Source of the DNA: Hungatella sp.
Lineage (GTDB): Bacteria; Bacillota; Clostridia; Lachnospirales; Lachnospiraceae
Length of the DNA stretch: 32,609 nucleotides
Direction of reading: 5' to 3'
Assembly: GCA_022795805.1 (NCBI GenBank)
Contig: JAAWHK010000024.1
Span: forward strand, 1 to 32,609
Positions 7,200 to 15,143 of this stretch are shown in pieces (the stretch's first letter is position 1; every line of letters begins with the position of its first letter). Made by a program: the position numbers and the translations under genes. The notes beneath the pieces are model-generated. The model saw only the letters and a program-made list of their open reading frames with translations. It did not search any database and was not told the DNA's origin.

Positions 7200-9281
7200 T
7201 CACAGATTTCTGGCCGCCAGATACCCTGCCTTGGTGGCATCCGCCATCCTGGCCGGATTAACGCAGTCTCCCACAACGGCGATCTCCTCCACCATTCCCT
7301 TTAACGAATTGGCCAGAGCCAGGTTCTTCTTGAATCCCAGTGTAACCGCCACCGTGTTGGCCGGCACAAAGAACTCGGTGCCGTCCTGGCGCACGGCCTT
7401 CACGCCCTTACCGGTGATCTCCGTTACCTTCGTCAAAGGCTCCAGCGTACAGTCCTCAGACTCCTTGAAGGCCGACGTAACGTGGAACCGGTCGCTTCCG
7501 CCCACGTCCCAGCCCACCTTCTTGCGCTCCTCGAAGATGGTCATTTTCCTCTTGTACTTTAAGAGGAGGGTTCCCAATTCGCATCCCGGAAGTCCGCCGC
7601 CGATGATGGCCACGTTCTTCCCGATGGGCCACGGGCTGACACCTGTCACCAGCCTGGCAAATGCCGGCGTGTAGTAGAATTTCAGGAAAATGGATCCGCA
7701 GGTCCACATTACCTTGTTGATAAGCCCCGGTTTTTTTGGCGCTTTCCCGTTGAGCATCTCCAAAAAGTCGTGGGACAGAACCACGTTCTTCCCGTCGGCT
7801 CCCGGCACGTCCAGCCCCACGGGCTCACCGCCTATGGCCACGATAACCGCATCCGGCCTCTCCCTGGCCACCAGTCTCTTGGTCACTTTGGTGTTCAGCT
7901 TCACCTTGATCTGCGGATGCTTCTTCAATTCGTGCTTATAGTGTACCAGGAGCCTCTCGTAGGTGGGGCTGAAGATGGAGCTCATAACCAGACAGCCTCC
8001 CACCCTCGGTCCTCTCTCGTACACGGTCACCTGATGGCCCTGTTCGCAGGCAGTCACCGCCGCGGACAGTCCCCCCGGGCCGCTTCCGATAACCATGACA
8101 CGCTTGCGGTCCTTGGTCTTCTCAAACCTGGGCCTGTCCAGCTCCTTGCCCAGCCGCGGGTTCACGCCGCAGTACTCCAGCACCTTTCCAGAGCTGACCA
8201 CGTCGTCCAGACAGCGGCAGCAGCAGATACACTTGTTTAAATCCTCCAGCCGGTCCTCCATCACCTTGTTGCCGAACTCCGGATCCGCGATGTTGTACCT
8301 GAGGCCCGCGATGATATCCGCCTTCTTCTCCTGGAGAATCTGCTCCATCACCAGGGGATCGGTGTTCCGGTAGGCGCAGGCCACCGGCTTCTTGGCCACG
8401 GTCTTGATCTTCTCGGACACCCAGGACCAGTAGCCGTCGGGAACGGTCTTGATGGTCAGCGGAATGCTGCTCTCGTGCCATCCGATGGCCAGATTGTGCA
8501 GGTCAACGCCTGCCTCCTCCAGAAGAGGCGCCACTTTCAGCGCGTTCTCGATGTCATTGCCCTCCCCCAGCTCCGAGCTTACGTACTCCACAGGGGACCA
8601 GCGGCAGGTGATAAGGTAGTCGGGGCCTACTTCGGCTCTCACCGCCCGGATCACCTCCAGGACTAGGCGCATCCGGTTCTCGAAGGAGCCTCCGTACTCG
8701 TCGGTCCGGTTGTTGGTGGCAGGGGACATGAACCGGTTCATGACACCGCCCACGCCGGCCATGATCTCCACGCCGTCCCAGCCGGCTTTCTTGATATACC
8801 GGGCCGTCATCACGTAGTGGTTGATAAACATGTCAATGTGCCTCTTCTCCATGGGAGTGAAGGGAGGCATACCCTTTAAGATCACCTGGGGAGTCGGGCC
8901 CCAGGGCTTTTCGTGCTCCTCGTCGTCCGGCTTCCAGGCGTGAACCGTCCATGGCTGTCCCACCAGAAGGCTGCCGTGCTTATGTACCACCTGAGCCATC
9001 TTCCTAAGCCCAGGAAGATGGTCGTCACTGAACGCTCCCGGCAGCGGATGTACGTGGAGGGCCGACTCGTCGGCAAACTCCCTGTGGAACGGGGATACGG
9101 TCTGGCAGATCAGCGCCGTTCCCCCGGCGGCACGCTCCTCCAGATAGTTATAGAAACGCTGAGTCGGAACCTCATTTATCACGTAACCATAACCTGGCGA
9201 CATGGAAGTTGTCATCAGGTGGTTTTTCATAACTACATTTCCAACCTTGATCGGTGATGCAAGAATATTACATCTGCCCAT
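7200..9281 (-). CDS. FadH/BaiCD-type NADH:flavin oxidoreductase (FMN, 4Fe-4S, FAD)
   Basis: This 693-residue enzyme combines an Old Yellow Enzyme-type FMN barrel (about 1-345, with NRTDEYGGSFENRMR at 191-205), a cysteine cluster (Cys351, Cys354, Cys357, Cys371), an FAD Rossmann motif (VIGSGPGG, 397-404) and an NAD(P)-binding motif (IIGGGLPGCELG, 559-570). This is the layout of 2,4-dienoyl-CoA reductase (FadH), bile-acid BaiCD/BaiH and trimethylamine dehydrogenase. The C-x2-C-x2-C spacing is nearer the last. Compared with E. coli FadH, His252 is kept (GWHE, His269), but catalytic Tyr166 is replaced by Gly179 (IMAGVGGVMN). AAGGAGG precedes the ATG at 9281. It probably reduces an unsaturated acyl-CoA or carbonyl-conjugated intermediate. 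The missing Tyr implies a different proton donor or substrate. Confidence 0.92.
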   Translation of the reverse strand: MGRCNILASPIKVGNVVMKNHLMTTSMSPGYGYVINEVPTQRFYNYLEERAAGGTALICQTVSPFHREFADESALHVHPLPGAFSDDHLPGLRKMAQVVHKHGSLLVGQPWTVHAWKPDDEEHEKPWGPTPQVILKGMPPFTPMEKRHIDMFINHYVMTARYIKKAGWDGVEIMAGVGGVMNRFMSPATNNRTDEYGGSFENRMRLVLEVIRAVRAEVGPDYLITCRWSPVEYVSSELGEGNDIENALKVAPLLEEAGVDLHNLAIGWHESSIPLTIKTVPDGYWSWVSEKIKTVAKKPVACAYRNTDPLVMEQILQEKKADIIAGLRYNIADPEFGNKVMEDRLEDLNKCICCCRCLDDVVSSGKVLEYCGVNPRLGKELDRPRFEKTKDRKRVMVIGSGPGGLSAAVTACEQGHQVTVYERGPRVGGCLVMSSIFSPTYERLLVHYKHELKKHPQIKVKLNTKVTKRLVARERPDAVIVAIGGEPVGLDVPGADGKNVVLSHDFLEMLNGKAPKKPGLINKVMWTCGSIFLKFYYTPAFARLVTGVSPWPIGKNVAIIGGGLPGCELGTLLLKYKRKMTIFEERKKVGWDVGGSDRFHVTSAFKESEDCTLEPLTKVTEITGKGVKAVRQDGTEFFVPANTVAVTLGFKKNLALANSLKGMVEEIAVVGDCVNPARMADATKAGYLAARNL

Positions 9282-9312
9282 ACTTTATTTCCTCCTTCAA
9301 CCATTTTATGGA

Positions 9313-10602
9313 TTACAGTGCACGGATTGCTTTCCAGAAATCTTCCGCAATGTGGAGCACGCCAACCCGGTTGGCCGCCCGCATGGCCATCTTCGCGATG
9401 CTCTCCGGCGGTCTTCCGTCCACCCTGAACAGATTGTCCATAATCTCGTCAATCATGGCCGGATATTCCCTGAACAGCCGTTTAATCTCCATAACCTGGG
9501 GGAATCTTCGGTAATGCTTCAGATCCCTCATGATGAAGTTTCTGTCCAGAGCCTTCTTGTAAATGGACAGGCTCTCCGCGGAGAAATCACCTTTCTTCCT
9601 GGCCCGCAGCACGGTCTCCGCCGCCAGCCGCCCGGACTCGATGGCAAAATCCATGCCTCTCACCATGAATCCCAGGTTCATCACAAAGCCGGCCGCGTCT
9701 CCTGTCACCAGGACGCCGTCTCCGACCAGCTCCGGCACCATTCGGTATCCCGCCTCCGGCACCAGGTGGGCGGAGTACTCCACAAGCTTTCCTCCGGCCA
9801 GGAGAGGCTTCACCACGGGATGCTCTTTCAGACGGTCAACCATCTCAACTACCGTCAGGCCGGAACCCTCGATATCGCTCACGGTGGCCACCACGCCTAC
9901 GGACACGCTGTCTTTGTTGGTGTACAGAAATCCGCCGCCGATGCTTCCCCCGGTGCAGTCGCCGTCAAACAGCCATCCTGTCCCCTCGTCGTCCGTCACC
10001 CCGAACCGATCGGAAACCGTCTTTGTGTCCAGCTTGATAACCTCTTTGGCGCCCACCGCCACCTGTGAGGGAAGAAGTTCTTTTTTCATCCCCAGCTTCT
10101 GAGCCAGCAGAGAATTCACTCCGTCAGCCAGAATCACCACATCCGCAAAGGCCTCCTCATCCCCGGATTTTACACCGACGACCTTTCCCCCTTTCACCAC
10201 CAGGTCGTCCACACGGACTCCGGTGATGATCATGGCGCCGGCCTTCTCCGCCTCGTCTGCCATCCACTTGTCAAACTTGCTGCGCAGCACCGTGTAGGAA
10301 GCGCAGGCAGGCAGGCCCAGCTTCTTGCTGGTGTAGTCCACGGTCATGGCGCCCCTGCGCGTGGTCATGGAAACCCTCTCCCTGGTAATCTTGCGCTCAA
10401 TGGGTGCTTTCTCTGCAAAGCCGGGCATCAGTTTCTCCAGGCTGTGCCCATAGAGACGTCCGCCGGTCATATTCTTGGACCCGCAGGTCTGCCCCCGCTC
10501 GATCAGACAGACATCAAGACCCGCTTTGGCCAGGCGATATGCCGCAGCAGTGCCGGCCAGACCGCCGCCGACTACGATCACGTCAAATCTCTCTTCACTC
10601 AT
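9313..10602 (-). CDS. fixC: FixC-like flavoprotein dehydrogenase, full length (copy 2)
   Basis: This 429-residue FixC family flavoprotein has the Rossmann motif VGGGLAG (11-17), CGSKNMTGGRLY, LADGVNSLLAQKLGMK, GDAAGFVMNLGFMVRGMD and the complete helical C-terminal tail. An in-frame ATG exists at 10737, but I chose 10602 (MSEERFDVIVV). It aligns with other FixC starts, has AGGTAGAAGGA just upstream, and the predicted sigma-54 start site (about 10636) lies after the longer start. It is the first gene of the long minus-strand operon, about 6.6 kb away from its paralog, fixX and etfBA. It may serve the FadH-like reductase next to it, or be the main FixC of the complex (inference). Confidence 0.93.
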   Translation of the reverse strand: MSEERFDVIVVGGGLAGTAAAYRLAKAGLDVCLIERGQTCGSKNMTGGRLYGHSLEKLMPGFAEKAPIERKITRERVSMTTRRGAMTVDYTSKKLGLPACASYTVLRSKFDKWMADEAEKAGAMIITGVRVDDLVVKGGKVVGVKSGDEEAFADVVILADGVNSLLAQKLGMKKELLPSQVAVGAKEVIKLDTKTVSDRFGVTDDEGTGWLFDGDCTGGSIGGGFLYTNKDSVSVGVVATVSDIEGSGLTVVEMVDRLKEHPVVKPLLAGGKLVEYSAHLVPEAGYRMVPELVGDGVLVTGDAAGFVMNLGFMVRGMDFAIESGRLAAETVLRARKKGDFSAESLSIYKKALDRNFIMRDLKHYRRFPQVMEIKRLFREYPAMIDEIMDNLFRVDGRPPESIAKMAMRAANRVGVLHIAEDFWKAIRAL

Positions 10603-10645
10603 TCCTTCTACCTTTTCCTTTCTCAAAATTTCTATTCCTTTCATT

Positions 10646-10661
10646 TGCAAATTTCGTGCCA
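10646..10661 (-). promoter_or_regulatory. Sigma-54 promoter of the fixC2...etfA operon
   Basis: On the minus strand the sequence reads TGGCACG-AAAT-TTGCA, with GG and GC exactly 10 nt apart. This is the textbook -24/-12 element of RpoN. The expected start is near 10636, about 34 nt before the fixC2 ATG. It is one of five such elements in the locus. Confidence 0.88.
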
Positions 10662-10720
10662 TACTCCTGTGTTTTTCCTGAAATTTTGGCCCGCTATATT
10701 TTTTCTCCATATCGGCAATC

Positions 10721-10736
10721 CGGCATATTTTTTGCA
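10721..10736 (+). promoter_or_regulatory. Sigma-54 promoter of the first CoA-transferase gene
   Basis: The sequence CGGCATATTTTTTGCA has GG (10722-10723) and GC (10734-10735) separated by exactly 10 nt. The expected start is near 10747, giving an unusually long leader of about 143 nt before the ATG at 10890. A TATAAT at 10740-10745 has no matching -35 element, so I prefer the RpoN reading. Confidence 0.78.
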
Positions 10737-10823
10737 TAATATAATGATAATTGGCCCTGGGGCAGAAGTTCTGGTCTGTTTCCTTTTCCCCGTGTCATTG
10801 CCTGATTACCTTTTCCACGGGGA

Positions 10824-10841
10824 GACAGGGAACAAACTGTC
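10824..10841. promoter_or_regulatory. Inverted repeat in the caiB-like leader, possible activator site
   Basis: GACAG-N8-CTGTC lies about 190 bp upstream of the predicted start of the divergent fixC2 operon and inside the leader of the CoA-transferase transcript. The position suits an upstream activating sequence for an RpoN enhancer-binding protein. The arms are only 5 bp, so this is weak. Confidence 0.3.
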
Positions 10842-10889
10842 CTTTTGTCCCACGGCAAATAATATGAAACCAAAAGGAGAAATACAGTT

Positions 10890-12107
10890 ATGAAACGTAG
10901 CGACATGCCGAAATTCGGAAACCTTCAGAACCTGAAGGTTCTCAACGCAGCATCCGTGGTGGCCGGCCCCTTCCTGTGCCAGCTTTTCGCCGAGCAGGGC
11001 GCCGATGTCATCGAGCTGGAGAGCACCCGCGTGCCGGATATGTACCGGATGTACCAGGAGGCCTGGTCCGTGGAGCGCCGCAACCAGAGAATGACTTCTC
11101 TGAATATCCCCACGCCGGAGGGCAAAGAGATCCTTCTCACCATGTGCAAGTGGGCCGACATCCTGGTGGAGTCCTCCAAGGGAGGAACCTGGGAGAAATG
11201 GGGTGTTACGGACGAGGTGCTGTGGGAGGCCAACCCGGCTCTGGTAATCGTCCATATCTCCGGCTTCGGACAGTTCGGTGATCCTTCCTATATTAACCGC
11301 GGTTCCTTCGACAGCATCGGACAGGCCTTCAGCGGCTACATGAGCATCAACGGAATGCCGGATCCCAATCCGCCCTACGTGGCAAAACCGTTTATGGGCG
11401 ACTACATGACTGGCCTTATGGGCGCATGGGCGGCTCTGGCAGCCTACATCCGCGCCAAGGAGACGGGCATCGGCGACAGCATCGACTGTGCACAGTTCGA
11501 GGCACTGGCAAGAGTCCAGGGTTCCTACTTATCCAACGGCTTAAACAGAGGCGAGCAGCCGCCCCGTATGGGCAACCTTGACACCGTAGGCGCCTGCAAG
11601 GGAACTCAGCAGTGCAAGGACGGCTGGATCTTTATCGCCGTTGGCGGCAGCGGCCCAATCCGCAAGATGATCGAGTTCTTCGGCCTGGCCGGCGACCCGG
11701 ATTTCGACGGCATCATCCAGTCCATCACCAGGGACAAACCGGAGCGGGCAAGGAAGTTCAACGAGAAGCTGGAAGGCTACTGCGCCGGCCACACGGTGGA
11801 GGAAGTGTTTGAGGTTATGTCCTCCATGTCCGTTCCCTGCAGCCCCATCATGACCTACCAGACCATGCAGGAGAACTCCCACTACAAGGCGCGCAAGGTG
11901 TTCGAGGAGTGGCATGACGAGATCACCGACAAGCCGGTAAAGGGCGTTACCATGATTCCCCGGTTCAAGAAACATCCCGGTCAGCTGGTTCGCGGCGGGG
12001 CCAAGTACGGCGCCGACACGGAGGATATCATGGAAGAGTTCGGCTACACCAGGGAGCAGCTGGAAGCGTTCTATGAGAAAGGGATCATCAACCGTCCCAA
12101 AGAGTGA
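10890..12107 (+). CDS. CaiB/BaiF-type family III CoA-transferase (copy 1)
   Basis: This 405-residue family III CoA-transferase resembles E. coli CaiB in its start (MPKFGNLQNLKVL), in EVLWEANPALVIVHISGFGQ-xG, and in the catalytic region PFMGDYMTG, where Asp171 matches CaiB Asp169. The enzyme moves CoA between an acyl-CoA product and a free-acid substrate through an Asp-CoA thioester, saving ATP. AAAGGAG precedes the ATG at 10890. It is transcribed divergently from the main operon, from its own sigma-54 promoter, and is followed by two stacked terminator hairpins. Compared with copy 2 it is the more divergent from CaiB. Two transferases may serve two substrates or two product exits of the same pathway. 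Confidence 0.93.
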   Translation: MKRSDMPKFGNLQNLKVLNAASVVAGPFLCQLFAEQGADVIELESTRVPDMYRMYQEAWSVERRNQRMTSLNIPTPEGKEILLTMCKWADILVESSKGGTWEKWGVTDEVLWEANPALVIVHISGFGQFGDPSYINRGSFDSIGQAFSGYMSINGMPDPNPPYVAKPFMGDYMTGLMGAWAALAAYIRAKETGIGDSIDCAQFEALARVQGSYLSNGLNRGEQPPRMGNLDTVGACKGTQQCKDGWIFIAVGGSGPIRKMIEFFGLAGDPDFDGIIQSITRDKPERARKFNEKLEGYCAGHTVEEVFEVMSSMSVPCSPIMTYQTMQENSHYKARKVFEEWHDEITDKPVKGVTMIPRFKKHPGQLVRGGAKYGADTEDIMEEFGYTREQLEAFYEKGIINRPKE

Positions 12108-12114
12108 TTACATA

Positions 12115-12138
12115 AGCCCCCTGTCTGGCAGGGGGCTT
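12115..12138 (+). terminator. Terminator hairpin after the first CoA-transferase
   Basis: AGCCCCCTG and CAGGGGGCT form a 9-bp stem with a 5-nt loop just after the stop, followed by a short TTTG. The T-run is short, so it probably works together with the next hairpin. Confidence 0.65.
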
Positions 12139-12152
12139 TGCCGCAAAACAAT

Positions 12153-12193
12153 GGCGGTCAGACAGCGAATACTCTGTCTGACCGCCACTTTTT
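12153..12193. terminator. Strong terminator between convergent genes
   Basis: A perfect 13-bp stem (GGCGGTCAGACAG with CTGTCTGACCGCC, loop 12166-12173) is followed by a T-run on the + strand. It lies between the convergent CoA-transferase and MFS genes and may stop transcription from both sides. Confidence 0.85.
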
Positions 12194-12232
12194 ATACTGA
12201 ATATCTTATCTGGCTAAGGGAAGGCAAATCAG

Positions 12233-13495
12233 TTATGCTGCTTTGGAACCCTTGCTGCTGGCCTTTACTACCGGAAGCAGAACAGCCTGGATCAGGAGCA
12301 GAACGATAACCATACCGATACATCCTGCGTAGGAGCCGGTGCGGTCATAAATCTGTGCGTAAATCATCGGTGACAGACCTGCAGCCACCATAACCGTGGT
12401 CGTTACCAGGGAGTAGATGTTGGAGTAATCCTTTGTGCCGAAAGCTTCTCTCGTGATCATGGGGTTGCCGATGGTCAGCGGAACAAAGCTCAAGGAGAAG
12501 AGGCCTACGCCCAGGTAGAAGATTCCGGTGCTGGTGCCGCCGGTGAGAAGGATGGCTGCCAGTCCGCCTGCCGCCAGAAGACAGCAGATGATGTTGGTTG
12601 TGATGCTGCCGATCTTATCGCACAGCCAGCCCACGATAGGCCCGCGGGGAAGTCCGGCGATGGACAGGATGGAAAGTGCCATAGCACCCGCTGCCGCCCC
12701 GATGGGAACCGTGGCGCTGTAGCTGGGAAGCTGCTGGTTAAGGCTTGGGCACAGGCAGGAAATAAACGCAACTACAAGTACCATGTAGAAAGCCGGAGTC
12801 TTAACGGCCTGGCTGCGGGTAAGTCCCTCTGCCGCGGCTGCGGGAGCCGCGGCCTTGGTATCCTTCTCTGCCGGAGCGTCGTCCGCACCGTAAGGCTTTG
12901 CACCCATCTTCTCCGGGAAGCTTCTTACAAACAGCACGCACAGGATCAGACATCCGATTACCGTAATCAGACCCACACGGAAGCGGGCAGCCTGCCAGCC
13001 GATGCTGGTGATCATCTTCTGAATCTGGGGATTCACGAAGTATCCGGTCACGCCTGTGATACAGCCCACAACAGAAAGTGCGAAAGCCGTTTTCTTCTTA
13101 AACCACCGGTTGATCAGAATCGGCTGAGGCAGATACATGAAGAAGCCTGCCGCAACGCCGTAGAGCACACCGAACAGATTCCACTGCCACAGCTGTGTAA
13201 AAGTGCTGCTCCAAAGATAGGCCGCTCCGAACATAACGATGATGCCGGACATGATCCAGCGGATATCGTACTTCTCATAGATCTTGCCGATAACCGGCTG
13301 AAGAGCCGCCGCGATCCAGGAATAGATGGTCAGATACAGGGATGCCTGCGTTCTGGACCATCCGAACTCCTCCATAACCGGAGTAAGAAACATGCCTGCG
13401 GTGTTACAGAGAATGGTAATCAGCATGGCACTGCAGCCCACACATCCCAGGACGATGAGCCAGGGATTAAAATTAGATTCTTTTTGTGTTCCCAT
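12233..13495 (-). CDS. MFS transporter, OFA (oxalate/formate antiporter)-like
   Basis: This 420-residue integral membrane protein has about 12 hydrophobic segments in two halves joined by a charged Ala/Lys-rich loop (around residues 195-220, with DDAPAEKDTKAA). The N-terminal region (NTAGMFLTPVMEEFGWSRTQ) and LPQPILINRWFKKK resemble the monocarboxylate/OFA branch of MFS carriers, which move small organic anions. I chose the ATG at 13495 because AAAGGAG sits just before it; the upstream in-frame ATG at 13555 has no such site. It has its own sigma-54 promoter at 13577-13592. The likely role is import of the acid used by the locus, or exchange of substrate and product. No CaiT-type carrier is present. 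Confidence 0.88.
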   Translation of the reverse strand: MGTQKESNFNPWLIVLGCVGCSAMLITILCNTAGMFLTPVMEEFGWSRTQASLYLTIYSWIAAALQPVIGKIYEKYDIRWIMSGIIVMFGAAYLWSSTFTQLWQWNLFGVLYGVAAGFFMYLPQPILINRWFKKKTAFALSVVGCITGVTGYFVNPQIQKMITSIGWQAARFRVGLITVIGCLILCVLFVRSFPEKMGAKPYGADDAPAEKDTKAAAPAAAAEGLTRSQAVKTPAFYMVLVVAFISCLCPSLNQQLPSYSATVPIGAAAGAMALSILSIAGLPRGPIVGWLCDKIGSITTNIICCLLAAGGLAAILLTGGTSTGIFYLGVGLFSLSFVPLTIGNPMITREAFGTKDYSNIYSLVTTTVMVAAGLSPMIYAQIYDRTGSYAGCIGMVIVLLLIQAVLLPVVKASSKGSKAA

Positions 13496-13576
13496 AAATT
13501 CTCTCCTTTTTTCGTTAGAATTCTGATTTTGCTTCCATCTTAGCCGTTTCAGCAACAGACAGCCGTCTATTATTTA

Positions 13577-13592
13577 TGCAAATTTAATACCA
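13577..13592 (-). promoter_or_regulatory. Sigma-54 promoter of the MFS transporter gene
   Basis: The minus strand reads TGGTATT-AAAT-TTGCA(T), with GG-N10-GC spacing. It deviates slightly from TGGCAC at the -24 part. The predicted start is near 13566, giving a leader of about 70 nt. Confidence 0.75.
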
Positions 13593-13716
13593 GATTACAA
13601 TTTTTTAAAAATTTTCTTACTTTTTTTATTTTTACCGCTGTCTTCGTGAATTTCCATCCATCTTTTTTAATAATTTCTCTTTTGCTGTCTTTTTACTTTT
13701 ATACAATTTCAACATT

Positions 13717-13730
13717 TTGTACCTGTACAA
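13717..13730. promoter_or_regulatory. Palindrome TTGTAC-CT-GTACAA, possible enhancer site
   Basis: This perfect 6-bp inverted repeat has a 2-nt centre and lies about 155 bp upstream of the predicted MFS start site. The distance is typical for an upstream activating sequence of a sigma-54 enhancer-binding protein. No second exact copy was found in the other promoter regions, so assignment is tentative. Confidence 0.4.
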
Positions 13731-13801
13731 AGTGTCACAGGTATCATTTTGTCACTTTTTTAACGTATTCTTTATATCACCCATACCCCCGAAGAGGAGG
13801 A

Positions 13802-15043
13802 TTACTCCGTGGTCTCAAAGTACTCCCTCTTTCCCAGTTTTCCCTCCCGGTACATTTTCTCTGCGGTCTCTTTACCGAATCCCAGCTCCTCCAGAATATC
13901 CTCGTTGTCCATCCCGATGCTGGGAGCGCCTCTCCACACCCGGCCCGGATAGTTCGCAAGTTTCGGCATTACATTGACGCCGGGAATGTCCGTCACGCCG
14001 TCGGCCGCCTTCCAGGCAGTAAACACCTCCCTTGCCACGTACTGAGGGTTGGTCCTGGCGGACTCATAGTCCATCAGCCGGGAACAGGGAACCCCCGCGT
14101 CCACGAAAGCTCTCTCCGCCTCCTCGGCCGTGTGGCTGGCCGTGAAATCCGCCATGGCCTTCTCCACCTTGGCAGCCGCGGGCGTGTCCACGGGAATCAG
14201 GGTACTTCCGTCGGGGAAGTCTTCGCTTCCGTATTCCAGCCCCAGCACCGAAAGTCCCCTGGCCACCGCCCCGGCACCGAGAAACAGCACGTAGATCTCC
14301 ATGCCGTCCCTGCACTCATAGGTGCCGTAACAGGCACAGATGCGGCTGTGGTTTCCTTCCTTTATATAGTCCAGGCCGTATCTTAAGTAATCCGTGGGAT
14401 AGTTGGCCTGCATTCTTATCATCAGCTCATACTGGGCAATGTCAATACTCTCCCCTTTCCCCGTCTCCTTCGCTTTTAAAAGCGCTGCCAGGGACATGCC
14501 GAAACCGTAGTAGGAAGCGGCGAAATCGCCCGGAAACGGCATGGCGGGAGCCGACGGCTGCCCAGGAAGCCCGTTCATCCGCATGACGCACCCAAATGCC
14601 TGGGCAATGGGATCGTAGCTGGCCCTCTTTATGTAGTCCGGGTCTCCGGTCTGGCCGAAACCGGATATGTGAACGATGACCAGCCTGGGGTTTTTCTCCC
14701 ACAAAACCTGATCCGACAGCCCCAGCTTCTCGTACCTTCCCCCCACGGAGGCCTCGATGAGCACATCCGCGGTCTCCAGAAGTTTCAGGAATACCTCCCG
14801 TCCCTCATCCTTCCTGTAATCCATGGCCAGGCTTCTCATATTTCTCCGGTCCTGCTGCCAGGAACCGCTTCTCCTGGCCACCCTGCAGGAATCCACCACC
14901 TTAGGATGCTCCACCCAGATCACGTCTGCGCCGTGCTCCGCGTAGAGCTCCCCCGCAAAGGGAGCCGCCACCGAAGCCCCCATCATCACCACCCTGTAGC
15001 CGCTCAGCAGCCCAAATTTCGGAATATCCGCGCTTTTTGCCAT
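13802..15043 (-). CDS. CaiB-type family III CoA-transferase (copy 2)
   Basis: This 413-residue family III CoA-transferase is closer to E. coli CaiB than copy 1. It has the start IPKFGLLSGYRVV, DEGREVFLKLLETADVLIEAS, VLWEKNPRLVIVHISGFGQ, GKGESIDIAQYE-x-MIRM and NPQYVAREVFTAW. The catalytic aspartate is Asp173 in FPGDFAASYYG. I chose the ATG at 15043, which has GGGAG 5 nt upstream, over the in-frame ATG at 15064, which has no site. It is divergent from the permease-SDR pair, with two back-to-back sigma-54 promoters in the 153-bp gap. It likely exchanges CoA between the pathway's acids. Its strong CaiB likeness is a main reason to call the locus cai-like. Confidence 0.94.
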   Translation of the reverse strand: MAKSADIPKFGLLSGYRVVMMGASVAAPFAGELYAEHGADVIWVEHPKVVDSCRVARRSGSWQQDRRNMRSLAMDYRKDEGREVFLKLLETADVLIEASVGGRYEKLGLSDQVLWEKNPRLVIVHISGFGQTGDPDYIKRASYDPIAQAFGCVMRMNGLPGQPSAPAMPFPGDFAASYYGFGMSLAALLKAKETGKGESIDIAQYELMIRMQANYPTDYLRYGLDYIKEGNHSRICACYGTYECRDGMEIYVLFLGAGAVARGLSVLGLEYGSEDFPDGSTLIPVDTPAAAKVEKAMADFTASHTAEEAERAFVDAGVPCSRLMDYESARTNPQYVAREVFTAWKAADGVTDIPGVNVMPKLANYPGRVWRGAPSIGMDNEDILEELGFGKETAEKMYREGKLGKREYFETTE

Positions 15044-15094
15044 ATTACTCCCGCCTTTCTTCACAGCATTGCTGTATTTTTACCATAAAATTAT

Positions 15095-15110
15095 TGCAAA
15101 AACCATGCCA
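15095..15110 (-). promoter_or_regulatory. Sigma-54 promoter of the second CoA-transferase gene
   Basis: The minus strand reads TGGCATG-GTTT-TTGCA with exact GG-N10-GC spacing. The predicted start is near 15084, about 41 nt before the ATG at 15043. Confidence 0.88.
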
Positions 15111-15143
15111 TATGTATTTTTAACACGAAACAATATGGTTTTC

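Larger units (their letters stand above)
13496..13801. other. AT-rich intergenic region (306 bp) upstream of the MFS gene
   Basis: This gap contains no credible gene. It holds the sigma-54 promoter for the MFS gene, a 14-bp palindrome (13717-13730) and long T-rich stretches on the + strand. It also receives transcription from the second CoA-transferase gene, whose stop is at 13802. I found no clear terminator for that gene. Confidence 0.7.

Noticed and set aside
6211-7674. + strand open frame of 487 codons
   Set aside because: It lies opposite the crotonase and reductase genes, with no ribosome site or family likeness.
1-10602. Bile acid 7-dehydroxylation (bai) operon
   Set aside because: A BaiCD/BaiH-type reductase, ligase, SDR and CoA-transferases are present, but no BaiE-like dehydratase or BaiG-type order is seen, and the CaiA-like dehydrogenase with FixABCX fits a cai-type system better.
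10643-10652. Palindrome ATTTGCAAAT as a separate operator
   Set aside because: It is short and falls within the -12 part of the sigma-54 promoter, which explains it.
10740-10745. TATAAT as a sigma-70 -10 box for CoA-transferase 1
   Set aside because: No acceptable -35 box lies 16-18 nt upstream, and the overlapping sigma-54 element is better supported by the other four.
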